Source of the DNA: Theristus sp. LFF4_11
Taxonomy: Eukaryota > Nematoda > Chromadorea > Monhysterida > Xyalidae
Length of the DNA stretch: 64,000 nucleotides
Reading direction: 5' to 3'
Assembly: GCA_030248135.1 (NCBI GenBank)
Contig: JASANC010002121.1
Coordinates: forward strand, 186,001-250,000
Numbering within the stretch: the stretch's first letter is position 1; each line of letters starts with the position of its first letter. Below the pieces are notes generated by a model that saw nothing but the letters and a program-made list of their open reading frames with translations, was not told where the DNA came from and ran no database searches. Shown piece after piece: positions 35,710 to 48,400 of this stretch. The position numbers were made by a program, and so were the translations under genes.

Positions 35710-37032
35710 GTTCACAGCTGCCAATCAACTATGCTAGCCTCACACACAGTACAACCAGTTTTTCTGGCTGTCGATTGTTTAAAAACACTTTAGCAACAAG
35801 CACAGCGACAGCGAGGACAAGCTGTTTCGCCACCACTGAGCTTCACGTCCAAAATCGATACTGCCATTTTGAAACAGCCTGCCTTGCGGCTTTATGCGCA
35901 GACCAACTGTGTGTCACATTGTACTTTGTTCAAAAAGTGGATTTTGCCGAAATAGTTTTTGTTCGACTGTTTTCATTCAGGGTGTGTTTTGAACTGGTAA
36001 CGTTTGAAGGTAGCAACCTCTTCCATGATACAGAATGTGACAACATGAAGGTTCACAAAAAAGATTTTCAAACTGAACTGAAATCTAGCTATTCTGAACA
36101 GAAATAAATACAAGAAACGTTTGTCCTTAAAAAACATATCTAGACAAATGTGATATAAAGTACAAGTGTGAAACACTAATCTCGAATATTTTGAACAATC
36201 AACATGAGTACAATGTTAAATTGAAAAAATGAAACAAAAGCAAAGAAACCAGGCCACTGTTTCAATGACAGTGCACAGGTAAAAAAGTCCACAGTGTTTG
36301 CTGTTTGGCATAATTCGGAACTCCAGGGATGGGAAAACACGAATGGAGTTGGAAAAGTGAATCACAATTTTAGATCTGCAACGTTTTAAAAAACATCATG
36401 GGTAGCAAAGGGAAACACATTGCAAACATTATCATTCCAGCATCTAACGTGGTTGATAAAAGGAACATTGAACTGAAAAGTATTATGAGTAATGTGACCC
36501 TGGGAAACAGTATTTCTTGCGACTTTAAATCAATCGAATTCGTGGAAGTCATTTGTTGAATTAGCATTTGTGTGCGAAACTGCATCAGAAAAAACAAAGA
36601 TTTCATCAAGTGCCGTGATAAATGTGTGTTATAAAAACGTAGGTAAATAACAGTGTTGTAAAACTGGATAACACAGACAACGAGCGACCCTCAAGCAAGC
36701 GAAGTAACAAGAGATACAAACTGGACAAATACAAACACCAGAACAAAATACAAAAGTACATGACAAATAACACACGAAAAGCACACATGGATGCAACTGA
36801 CAACTCGCAAAAATGGCTTAGTAAAATTACTACGCGTTGCACACAGCCGAACACACGAGTGCGCAACATTAAAGTCCTGCAAGGAGCATTCAAATCGTCT
36901 GTGACACACTAATTCGTTGTATGATGGTGTGTGTTACCGCAATCAGCATACTGAATGTCACCAACCAGCTGGTTGCATAAAAAACTATGTGTTCGGCAGT
37001 ACGATAATAAGAAACTCGAATTGGTGTTGTTT
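35710..37032. other. Intergenic spacer between the receptor gene and twinfilin
   Basis: AT-rich sequence. Two - strand frames (36370-36609, 36606-36893) are rich in Phe/Leu/Ile, but this is expected from T-rich composition. They have no start or splice context or family motif. I see no supported gene. Confidence 0.5.
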
Positions 37033-39601
37033 TCAGGATTGTTCAGTTCTGACGAGTCGACGTACACCGCGAGCCTGTGGGCCTTTCGGCTTGGCAAACA
37101 TCGGCTGTACGATATGCTCCGTGGGATGCAGCAGGTCGACCAGGAACGACTCCGTGATTTCGTCCGCTGCGTCGATCTCAACCTCAAAAATGCACCACAG
37201 AAATCAATGTTCTTGTCGCCCATTAAACAGACGTGTCGGACAGAAACGACGTCGAAAAAAGTTGATAAAAGAAGATTGATTTAGATTTTGAACGGGAATA
37301 GCAGTTGTTTATTGTTGATCTGAAACAAGAAACAACAATTGCCGACATCAACAAAGCTGATAAAAAATTGATTTTGATATTTTGAACGATTATTGCTGTT
37401 GAATTCTACAGCGGGTTGGAGAATCTCAAAATGAAAGTCCACAAATGTATTGTTTAAAACCGGACGTTCAGATTCGATTGATCCGTTCACGTAAATTCAC
37501 GTGTTCGGTCAACGGTGATTTTGGATGACAAACGAGCATTTTGAAGGAAGTGACGTCATTTCAGTCGGACACGTTCGAATGATTACACAATACCATCGTC
37601 ACATATTGCAAGAAAAAATTCAGAATGCCGCTTTTAAAGTATATCCACAGACTTTTCTGTCGGCGGGCATGCCAAGAAAGCGTGTCACAGTATCGATGAA
37701 CGGATTCTTGCAGCTGCTGAACAGCATTTTTTCTTTTATCGTGCAACCCTTTGCTGGCATTGAGTAGATGAACACTGCAACAAGAAATCTTCACTAGAAA
37801 CTGGCACATTGTCGAACGCCAAGTCAGACATGAAAACACAAAAAAACACAGTTACTTTTGCGGCGGAGTTTCTTAATGTCATTTTTTTAAAAAAAATACA
37901 AAAAGGCGGTTCGCATTTACAGTCGACATTCTGCGCTACCATCTCTCACTGACCAACACTGTCGTACTGTTCGCCTTGGAAAGTGTGCTTGAACCGCAGG
38001 TAGTGGTAGCGAGGCTGCTGCCGGGGTATCAGACTGCTCAACTGCGACACGTCGATCGAAGCGGCATGTTCCAGCTTGATCGCCTCGTTCAGGGTGTCTA
38101 CTGACTGCAGCAAACAAGGCAAGCAAAGTGCTCTTTGATGGCTAACGACATTGATAGACAGACAAGCAAGCAATTGATAGACAATTACACAGTGATCTGA
38201 TATGTATTTCACAAACCAGTTTCACACACACAGCCAATTTTTCACTTTTGCGACATATAATTGTGCGATATCATCTACCAAATAGTTTTGAAGAACCGAA
38301 AGTTCGAAAAAGTTTAAGGTAAAAAACCGGTTTTTAATTTCGCAAAAAAACTAAAAAAGGTTTTATTTCCTATGCCAACCCTATATTTACCAGGAGTCTG
38401 AGTCTCAGGACCAAAATAATAGACTGTAAATTGGTGCGACGCAGTTTTCTCCAGTGGAGACAATGAGCAACGATGAGCTTTCTGCATTGCAACTTGTAAC
38501 GACGACATACCAGTTGCACATAGTTCAGCTGTGCGTGGCCATCGCGTACGTGACAGAGTGCCTCCTGTGCGTTCTGGTCAATTGGAAACGCCAGTCCCCT
38601 GAGCGTCTGCGTTGCGAGACTCTTCGCGACGGCGGCTCTGTTCTGAGCGGCTCGCTCCTCGTGTCGCACGGCCAGCAACTCGTTTTCGACGTCCGTCAGT
38701 GGGCCGGGCGACGCTTTCGCATTCGTGTGCTGCTTGTACGCGTCCAACGTGCTCTCTTTCTGCAATACATCGGTTTCATGTTGAGCATCTCGTTCACTGT
38801 TGTCGTTCAATCAACAAGCCTGGAAACACCGTTCGATTTCACAACAGTGCATTCAATCGTTTGAATGTGGCCTTGGCTGCACCAAGCCGAGTTCACAGGC
38901 AGCCAATCAGCTGATTGCCTACGATTGGCAGTTCGACTACCAATGGCGCTCGCACGCGCACCTTGTGCGTCGCATGCAGTTCGTCCACAATGTGCACCTG
39001 TCCGAACTCCGCCTTCAACGTCGCCCGGGTGCCCGCGAGCAGCATTTTCTGTCGCGTTGACGCGCAGTCGGGCGCATACGTCACCAGGACCCACTGGTTC
39101 GGCGAGCTGCCACTCGCAGAGTCCAGTCTGCAACGCGAAATCAAGGTTTCTTGCTGTAAACAATCGGTTCCTGCACCTGGCTCAGAGGCACTGAACGTGC
39201 TGGAGTGGCACCATTGGTCTGCTGGGTGCACCCCAGAACGGTGCATTGCATTCGGTGACAGTGCTGCTGCCAACCTGAACAGCACATAGCTCGGCTGGCT
39301 GTCATCGAGGCACCGTGGCAGCGTGCGTGCCCAGTCGTGCTGCCAGTCACCGCCGAGCTGCTCAACGATCTCGCCCGTCAACTGCTCGTTGCGAACGACA
39401 ATCTTGATTGCTCTGATCTCCAGGCTGCTCTTCGCACGACCGAACATTTGCAGCAAATCATGGTTGGCTGAACAAGAAAAAACAAACAAACACTGGAGAT
39501 CGGTGGTTGCCAAAAGCAGCAAAAAGCACAAAACAGTGGCGGCTCGCTTCTGTCATGAATCAATGTCATCACTGACCTCGGATGCCCGTTTGGCAAGCCA
39601 T
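37033..39601 (-). CDS. twf: Twinfilin (7 exons, 351 aa)
   Basis: Exons in transcript order: 39601-39577, 39467-39275, 39127-38962, 38759-38511, 38104-37954, 37774-37653, 37182-37033. The start MACQTGIRANHDLLQMF matches the twinfilin start (M..QTGI.A...L). The product has two ADF-homology (cofilin-like) domains. The first contains SYVLFR, then QWVLVTYAPDCASTRQKML and ATRATLK-type residues. The linker has SPGPLTDVENEL. The second contains LNYVQL, PRYHYLRFKHTFQGE, VVFIYSMPAKGCTIKEKMLF and SSCK. The tail FAKPKGPQARGVRRLVR is the family's C-terminal motif, which binds capping protein and phosphoinositide. Twinfilin sequesters ADP-actin monomers and regulates filament barbed ends in the cytosol. 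Its length equals the family norm (about 350) and all junction phases agree. Confidence 0.95.
37551..37579. repeat. Solo arm of a TGACGTCA-bearing MITE in a twinfilin intron
   Basis: TGACGTCATTTCAGTCGGAC followed by ACGTTCGAA nearly equals the right arm of the foldback at 54405-54613. No facing arm is evident here. Confidence 0.55.
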
Positions 39602-42408
39602 TGTTTTGAAGCTATTTTTATTTTCTCAATCAAGTTTTTTGACGCAATACGAAATGACAGAAGTGCTGGCACAGCAACCTGAGCAGCGAACAGGCACTAC
39701 GCAAACAAACGTCACCAACGGCTTTCACCTGCTTGTGTTGATCTGAAAAAAGGTAAAACCGTCAATCTTTCACCCATGGCGAACAAGCGAACTAGACTCC
39801 TTTTGAACTTTTGCTGCAAAAAACTACTCCGAAAATCAAGGCGTTTCCCCTTCCCGCTCCAGCGATTTTTCATAAAAATTACACACACCATGAAGTGATC
39901 AAAACTCTTTTGCACAGCTGTGCACAATTTTGGTTGAAAATTTATCCGCCCAGAACACACAGTTCGTGACAGAGACATAAAGTGAGTTGCAAAGTTACAA
40001 AGTGCGAAAAAATGCTGTCACGTCTGTTGCAAGACAAAATTGAGTTTCAACGAAGCAGAAACAGAACATAAGTTAGAGATAATTGCGTGAGAGAGTCAGA
40101 GACAGCGACAAAGGCTGCGTGAAACATCACCACAGCAAAAACGATGACAGACCCGACCGACACACACACACACAACGTTCAGTATGAACATGTGCTCAGT
40201 GTGTGGCACACTTGCAACAACTCCAATCAATCGATGGTGTTCTCTCTGGTGTCAACGTAAATTTTGCAAGTGCCTTCTTTTGAACCTCGATTGTTTTTGC
40301 AAGTTCAAAGTTTCCCGTCAAAAATTTACACTTGTATTTTATAACAACTGATCGCCCGACATTCAGGCATATTCAGATCAACATAAACAGGAGCAGAGAA
40401 ATTGAATGCTGGCACTGAACGGAAGCAGACAAGCGAGATGCTGAGTCTCGCAAATGTGCACAGACACAGACGCAGCGTTTGTGTGTCGCTGTTGGTGCAA
40501 GCGAAACAATAATAAACAGACAGAGATCTGCAGCTGCACAGATTGGTGGCAATGCGTCACACTCACCACACAACAGAAACACACTGCTGATATGACTAAT
40601 GCGCGAAAGTGTGCAATTCAATGAGCTCACCAGGCACTGCCTCGTGTGCACATGAGCAACCTGTGCTCTGTGCATACATTGTACACATGTGTAATACACA
40701 ATTTCGTGGCAATCGTGCCATGGCCACCCCGATTTCAGTCAGTGCCAGTTTGCATGCCTCACACCGCTCGTGACAACATCGATAATCTCATTGAAACGAT
40801 CATGTAAAATGACATTTTGCAGGAACACGGAAAACGGAATTCAGCACCACGTTGGTCAAACGAAACGATTCACGAAGAAACTGAAGCATAAAAACTGACA
40901 CTATTGCCAAGGCCTGTGACCATTCACACGAATTGCGCCACGGACACGACTGGACGGACGGCTAGCGTCTCAACAAACGACGCTCTCACAGACACGCAGA
41001 CTTGTCCGACCGTCCACTGGTTTGCTTCAGAACAAGCAACCAAAAAAGTATTCATCCGGTGGTATTTTTCAGTGGATTTCCAACCTTCACTCTCATGGGG
41101 CTAAGTGTTTACTCAACAGCCTCATTCCGTGGGTTTGCCAAACGCATAAGCATTTGCCATCTTTGGCTCCGTCTCACCATTATGCTGCGGTGTTTACACA
41201 AAATAAAAATTGAGATCCGCGTCAGTTCAAAAATTACCAACTTTTATTTTTCTGAAAAACTTCACAAACCCAAAAAACAACAAAATATCTCATCAAGAAT
41301 GCTTCTCATCAAGTCTTTTTTTGTTCCCGAGAAAATGTTTCGAATTTGAAAAAGAATTAAACAATACACAACAAGTACAAACAAAAAGGCACCAGGACTC
41401 GAGAATAAGCAAAATACTGATGACAAAAAAATTGGAAAAGACTGCACCGTGGAACGTGATTTGATTGATCGATTGAATGTGAGTGAGTGATATGTGGCTA
41501 CGAAATCTGAAGTGACGTCACTGAAATCAAAAAATTGCTTGTTTATTGCGTTTTGCGTAGAAATTGGTCAACTATGGACGTAGATTTCGAGGACAACTTG
41601 AAGTAACTTTAGTAAAAAACAAAAGAAAGAAAACTACAGAAACAAAACGTAGCACACCGCTGTATGGCAGGCAAACGGCAGAAATGTAATAAAATTCAAC
41701 TGTACACTTTTCTTATTTGCAGCATTGTTTTGAACACTGAAAAAAACAAATAAACAAACAAAACAAGACTTCAACGGACTTTGAACGGTGCACGGTAAGC
41801 AGCACATAAAGATAGGAGAACAAGTGGTGGTGAGAAGAAACATTGAATTACTGGCCACTTTTTGTCATTCAATATATTTAAACGACGGACTGCACTGTCA
41901 GTCACCACAAACTGACGGCTAAACCGCTAAAGCGACTACATGTTACTATCAAAACAATCTGTAATATTTTCACTTTCATCGTTGTAAACAGCATTGTAAC
42001 CACTTGGAAACCGCTCAACAAAAACGAAACTGTAGTCGGTACCCGAGTTTCATTGCTGGCAGATAAAACATGAAATCTTCAACAAACAGATAAAAAATGC
42101 ACAAACTGAAAAAAAACGCGTTCTGCAAACATGATTCAATGTTACTGAGATGTTTAGTGTAAGGTAAACACAAATTGTCCGTGTATCAAAGCAGTTTTTG
42201 ATTGATGTCTGCGTACAATCGTTAAGCGACCTTATTTTCTGCAAATCCCTTCTGACAGAAAAGTTTCTGTAACAAGTTCAAACATCATTCCCACCCAACT
42301 TTCCACACGAGCGTACAAATCAAAAATTGCTTTGAGGTTTTGCGCAATTTGACAATCCAAAATAACAACAGCAATAACACAAGCAAAGGGGTAATTTCGT
42401 GCGAAAAA
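39602..42408. other. Intergenic region between twinfilin and sidekick
   Basis: 2.8 kb with a short (CA)n run at about 40160 and AT-rich sequence. A TGACGTCACTGAAATCA word at 41512 resembles the MITE arm. I see no gene here. The twinfilin 5' end (39602 upward) and the sidekick 3' UTR (below 42459) face each other across it. Confidence 0.5.
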
Positions 42409-42414
42409 AAGATT
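42409..42414 (-). terminator. Polyadenylation signal AATAAA of sidekick
   Basis: On the - strand CCAATAAATC lies about 45 bases past the stop codon at 42461-42459. Confidence 0.6.
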
Positions 42415-42458
42415 TATTGGCAAAATACGAAACGAAAAAAAGCTGTGAGGCGATACAC

Positions 42459-45400
42459 TCAAACGAACGACGTGAATCCGGGAACATTCTGGCGGCCAGC
42501 AGGCGTGCACAGCACTTCGTTGTTGGGGGCGAGGCCGCCTCGAATGGAGGACACGTCCGAGTGCTCAGAGGGGGGCCTCGGCTGTGCCGCAGGCTGATGC
42601 TGGTGGTAGGAGGACGGTGTGAGCCTGCCCGAGTCACTCGGCACCGCAATGTTGCCGTAGGCTGCGTGCTGCTTTGCACGGCGCCATGTCTCGCGGTAGG
42701 TGGCGTCCTCGTTGTCGTAGTGCTGCACGATCGACGCTGCCTCACGACCGTCGTCGTCACGCGAATCGTCACTCGGCTGTAATCAACGTGTACTGACTAG
42801 TTTGCACGCTCTGCGACTCAGTGCGTTTGATGATGTCGAGAGGAAGTCAGTCTCATGTTTGATGCAGTGACAAACTGACCCTAGTGACTCAGGGACACGG
42901 GTCACTTCACCAATTTTGAATTCCTGCGTCAAGCATGAAACCAAAATAAAAGATGATACTATACTTCGGAGCAAATGGATAAAACAAACCAGGTTGCAAT
43001 GAACCAGCGAAGCAGACCGATTGAATGTGACAATCATAAAACGTTACAACGTTATAAGCGAGTGCAGTGTCTCTGGAGCATAACATCAGCAGTCTCCGAA
43101 TACAATCTCCTAACCGCGCAGTTCACCTCTTCGCCAGTGGTCGACGTATCGTGGTCGTTTCGTTGCACGTACATCGCAGCAGCAGTGCTGCTCGTTGGGG
43201 CACCATAGAAATCGGTGCGACTCAGTTGGTGCTCTGCGAGCGAGCGCTGACTGAGCACAGGCAGCAGGTCAGTGCTGTGCTGGTGCGTCTGAGCACCTGG
43301 TGACGCGTGCGCCCTCACCAGACTGCCGTATGTTGGTGGTACACCACTTAGTCCGGCTGCATCCGTGCCGTCGTCGTTGGTGCCGTACAATTTGCCTGGG
43401 TCCGGACGTGGCGGCTGACAGCTGCATCGAAAAGCAATCCACTCTTAACTGTTGTCTCATATTCTCTTGAACAAAACACGCTGAACGGTTGATAAATCAG
43501 CCAATAAACGGGACACAGCACTTGTTCATCATATAAAGTGTACACATTTGTCAACATCACAACCAACCGCGCATTCTGTTTCAGTGCTCTGACTCGCTGC
43601 GAGTGGCGCAGTTCGTACGTCACAATTCCACCATCGGCCAACTGCAGCGAGTCGATGCTGTTTCGTTTTTGATCTGAAAGCATGCTGCCTTCTTTTACGC
43701 ATTCTTCACGGATTGTTAGAAAATGGCCGCAAGCGAACGTACATTTGTATTTGCTGGTGCGTCCGGTGTAGCACAACAGGGCGATGACGACAAAGAAGAA
43801 CAACAACGCAAACAACACCAGCGCAATCAGAAAGCGCCAGTCGTAATAGAATGGGATCGCCGTTGTTTCGGGTGTGGTGATTTGCTGTGTCACGGCCGAT
43901 GGATAGCCGATGCCGACACGGTTGCGTGCGAACACTCGGAATTCGTAGACTGAGCTCGCTTGCAGTTGATCGAATCCAAGCTCGTACGACTGAAATGCAC
44001 AGTTGCAACTATGGCTGTGTGGCAGCATTTCTTTCGCATGCGTTTGGAGGCGTAGAAAGGAAATTCATGCTGCATGTGGCGATTCATCGTTGGTTTTGTG
44101 ATTCTGCTCTGCATCTCAGGAACGTAGGTCAATTCAGCAATTTCGAATTGCCACGTCGAGCTTGAAACTGTAAATCGCATAACTAGTAACAATGCCAAGT
44201 TTTACACAATGCCAACTGTCGCCAACCGGTTGCGTGCTGTCGAGTGACGTCACTTTGTGCCAGCGGTGCAGTCGTGTGTCACCAAGTGGCGTGTTTGTGC
44301 GTCCCACTGATTGTATACGTCTTGCTTGCAGTATGTAGCCAAGCAGAGGCGCATCGCCCGGTGAACTCGGTGTGTCCCAAGCAAGGTTCACTGATTGGTC
44401 AGACGTGTGCAGACGAAGCCTGCTCGGGGCACTCGGCGCACCTGCAACGCAACGCTGATTGCACGCAACACGTCATCATGCACGCTCTGGCAATGTTAGA
44501 CACACACGGTCGCACAGCAAAGTGCACGTGACAAATGCTGGCTTTCTGTGATTGGCACGCCACCAGCCACTAATCGATCCATTCCAAAGCAATTCATCGT
44601 CTCACCGACCTTCGACCGGTCCGATCTTGACCTCCTGACTGCGTTCAGGCCCATAGCCGCTGTTCGTTTCAGCAGCCACCGAGAACGTGTACGTGACGTC
44701 TTCGTCGAGTCCAGTCGCCAGGAACCACGTGTTGCTGGTCGTCTCGACGATGTCGACGCGGCGTGCGTTGAAATCAGTTTTGTATGTCTTGAATTTCACA
44801 CGGTACTTGCGGATGATGCCGTTCGGCTCGGTCGGTGGCGGCCAGCTGACGTTCACAGAGTCCAGCAGGATGTCGTTGAACACCAACGCGCCGACGGGGC
44901 CGGGCACTGCAAATGGGTGCTTGACGATGCATTCATGAAACTGTAATCAGTGACTAGCTACGCTCACTAAATACTGCTTCATGAATGCGCTTCAAGTGGT
45001 ATCGCAGTTGGATATGCAGCTTCAAGTATGACTGCCTCTGCATGACATTCTGCAGCCAACCACAGAGCACCCACCATCCTCCAAGGTGCGCGCCACAACG
45101 GACGCCTTTGGTCCTTTGCCGGCGCGATTGAACGGGATCACGTGCACGTGGTACTCTGTGTATTTGTGCAGGTCACGCAGCGTGTACGTTGCATCGGTCT
45201 GCTTCCACAGCTCATCCGTCCACTCGCCAGTGCCAGCGGCACGATATCTGAAGGCACACAAGATTCAATGTCGAAATCGGAAACGGGTAATTCGGCAGTT
45301 AATGAATCAAAATATTGGGCGAACATTTGCCAGCCAATCAAATGCAAATCCACAGCAAGTTGGCCTTGTTGTTGCAAGTTATAAGACAACAAACGAGGAA

Positions 45401-48400
45401 ATGTAAGAAACAAACAAACAACTGCACGCATTACCTGATGATGAATCCGGCAATCGGTTGTGTAGCGTAGTCCCATGGTCGCCATTTGAGTGTGATCATA
45501 GTGCTGCTCACAGTGGCGTTTGCACGCAAATCATCGACGGGCGTCTTCGGCACGGAGTAGCCGACGTAGACGAACAGCGGACGCGACAGTGCGCCGCTGC
45601 CTTTGTCGTTGTACGCTTGCACTTGCACGAGGTAGTGTGTGAACCTGACACAGTCGCACTCGCGCTGTTTTTCCAGAACTGACAAAATCAAACGCAAAAC
45701 AGCAAGATCGCCCAATCAGTGAGTTGCTGCGTGTTCGCCAAGCAGCAGTACGAGCGAATGAACATGTCGCTTTGTTACAGTCGTGCACAGACCAACGCCC
45801 ATATGACTATGAGCAAGCTCGTGCAAACGTGCACCACCAACCGCTCGAGTCCACTGAGCGTCGCCTCCTTGATGCCAGTGTCAGCTCGTTTCGGCAGTTC
45901 TCTGGACAGCCACGTGTCGTTGGCGTTCGTGTAAATCTTGTAGACCACACGGAATCCGATCTGTGCCGAGTTCCACGTGTCTGTCGGCGGAGTGTTCCAT
46001 GTGACGCGCATTGAGGACGCATCGAACGGAGTGGCCTGCACGTCCTCCGGCGGCAGCGACGGCACTGAAGTGCATCACTGACGCGTTCAACTCGCCTTTC
46101 ATTACGTTCACATTCATTCAGTAATCAGGTAAAATGAAAACAAAGTACTATATATGTGTGATGGACGTATTTGCAGAACAACCGCACAGTGGGTACATTG
46201 CCCTGGCTAATTTGCGTTTCTGCGCCACTAACTAGCTGGTTTTGTTGATTATAGTTGCCAACCGCTTACCATCCTCCGCAGTTCTCATCCATGCCGAATG
46301 ATCTGACCAGCCACTCTCAGATACGTCGTTAATCGCCCGCACTCGCATACGGTATGCCGTGTTCGGTTGGAGGCTGAAACAAGTCAAACGCTAATGAATT
46401 CGTTGCAGCTTGTTAGAGAGAAAACACCCAGCCGAGCACAACGACTGAGTGCACTATGGTGCAATGCACAATGCCGTCCTGACGAGTTGGTGAACCCAAA
46501 AATGCCGCTTACTCATGAATGGTGCATCGTTTCAGGGTTCCAGCGATTTTATACGGCCACTGCACCCATTGTCCATGGTTCGCCTGTTCGTACTGCACTT
46601 CGTACAGTCTGACCGGGGAGGTCGGTGCGGGCTGTTGGCGCTGTTGCTGCTGTCTGTTGGTCCAGTCCACGGTCAACTGATTGGACAGTGGCTCCGAGGA
46701 CTGCACTTGCCTCGGCATTGGCGGCACAACTGGCATCACTGGAAACGAGAAACATATTGTGAAAATTTCTCTTAAGATTTCTCTTAATTTCAAGGTTGGA
46801 GCAAGTTTTTTAATGCTGACCTTTAGCGTTAGTGGTGTACACATAGAGCAGCTCATCATCGCCCCATCCAGCGGATGTTTCAGCAGACACAGTGAACGCA
46901 TACCAACGTTGCGGCGACAAGCCGGCGGCCACAAACATGTACAGGTCGTTCGGGCGAATGTCACTGATGCCAGCGAGTGGGGAGCTCTGCACAATGTGAA
47001 TGCTTAGAAAACATTCACCGTGAATGTCAGTGCAAAACTAAATGTAAACTACCGAGTTTAGCCAGTATGCCACTTTATACTGGCGTATAACGCCGTTGGG
47101 ATGATATGGCTGCTGCCACGTGATGCGCACCTGCGACTCGCTGACGAGCCCAAATCGGACGTTACACGGAGGGCCCGGCGCTGCAACATTGCAACACAAA
47201 ATAGGCACAAACGCGCTTGTGCAATGAAGTGCACTGCAGCACGAGTGCACATCAGCTGGACTTACGCGCTTCGCCAGTGCGCACACTGATTGGTTCGCTG
47301 TCAGGGCCGTATGCAACGACGGTGCGTGCTGCGAGACGAATGGAATAGGTGGTGAACGGGTGCACGTCAGTGAGCAATGCCTCGGTGATTGTTGCTGCGT
47401 ACACCTCGAAGACACGGCGGTCGCTGCTGTGCACCAACGGGCTCGGCTCGTACGACACCTGCAACACACACAACCGAGACACATCTGCCAAGTCATTCGT
47501 GTTTTGTTTTCCGTTTTTCAACCGAAACATCCAAAGGCATACTTTATAGCCGATAACTCTGCCATTGGCAAACGCCGGATCCAGTGGCGCCCATTGGACG
47601 CGCACCACGGTGGCACCCTCACTGGCAGCTCGCACGTCACGTGGCGACGCTGTTGGCACTGCAAGTAGGCGCTGGTCATGTTTTATAATCATGGAGGAGA
47701 CTAAGCACGTTGTATATGTCTATTTAGTTTTTTAGACAGATAAAAAGCATAAATCGCAATAATAATGACAAACCATCTTCATATGTGGTCACGACGGCAA
47801 TGTCCGTGAAGTTGCTTTGTCCAACCTTGTTTACAGCAAGCATTTTGAATTCGTATGATCTGAACGGTTGCAGCCCATCCACTTGGTACTGGCTTTCTTG
47901 GGGGTCGGCCACGGTCAATTCAACCTTGAAATGTTTTCAAAATTTTAAGTTAAGTCAGAAAACAGCCAGCTTGATCATCATCGTTTGCATTTCGCACACT
48001 CACAAACTGTCGATGGAACAGTCTCGGCGGTTGCACGGAGCGAGCGGTCGTGAAACGAAAGTCAGTCGGCTGCCTGCTGTGGTCGGCTGCGAGCTCACGG
48101 TATGCGATCACGTAGCCCTCCGGGTATGAGTTCCACATTTGCTTGCGTAATGGCTGCAACGCAAAGAAGTATCAACCATTCTACTCAACAAAAAACTGTA
48201 TGCGGTCGTGTCACTAAATATAGAAAAACGAAACAAATAATCTGGGTGGCCATTGCGTTTTGGTGGAGCTTGCCCAAAATATACTTGCAGAATCTTCGTT
48301 CCAGCAAGCCCCCACTCCGTTGTTCATAAACCTTTGTTGCACCAGTCGACCACACACAAGTGTACACATTTGTCCAATCAAAGACGACCACCCGTGCGCA

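Noticed and set aside
36370..36893. Hydrophobic - strand frames as another receptor
   Set aside because: Phe/Leu/Ile richness follows from T-rich DNA. There are no receptor motifs and no splice-consistent neighbours.
42340..42782. + strand frames opposite the last sidekick exon
   Set aside because: The - strand encodes the conserved cytoplasmic tail ending PGFTSFV. The + frames are its shadows.
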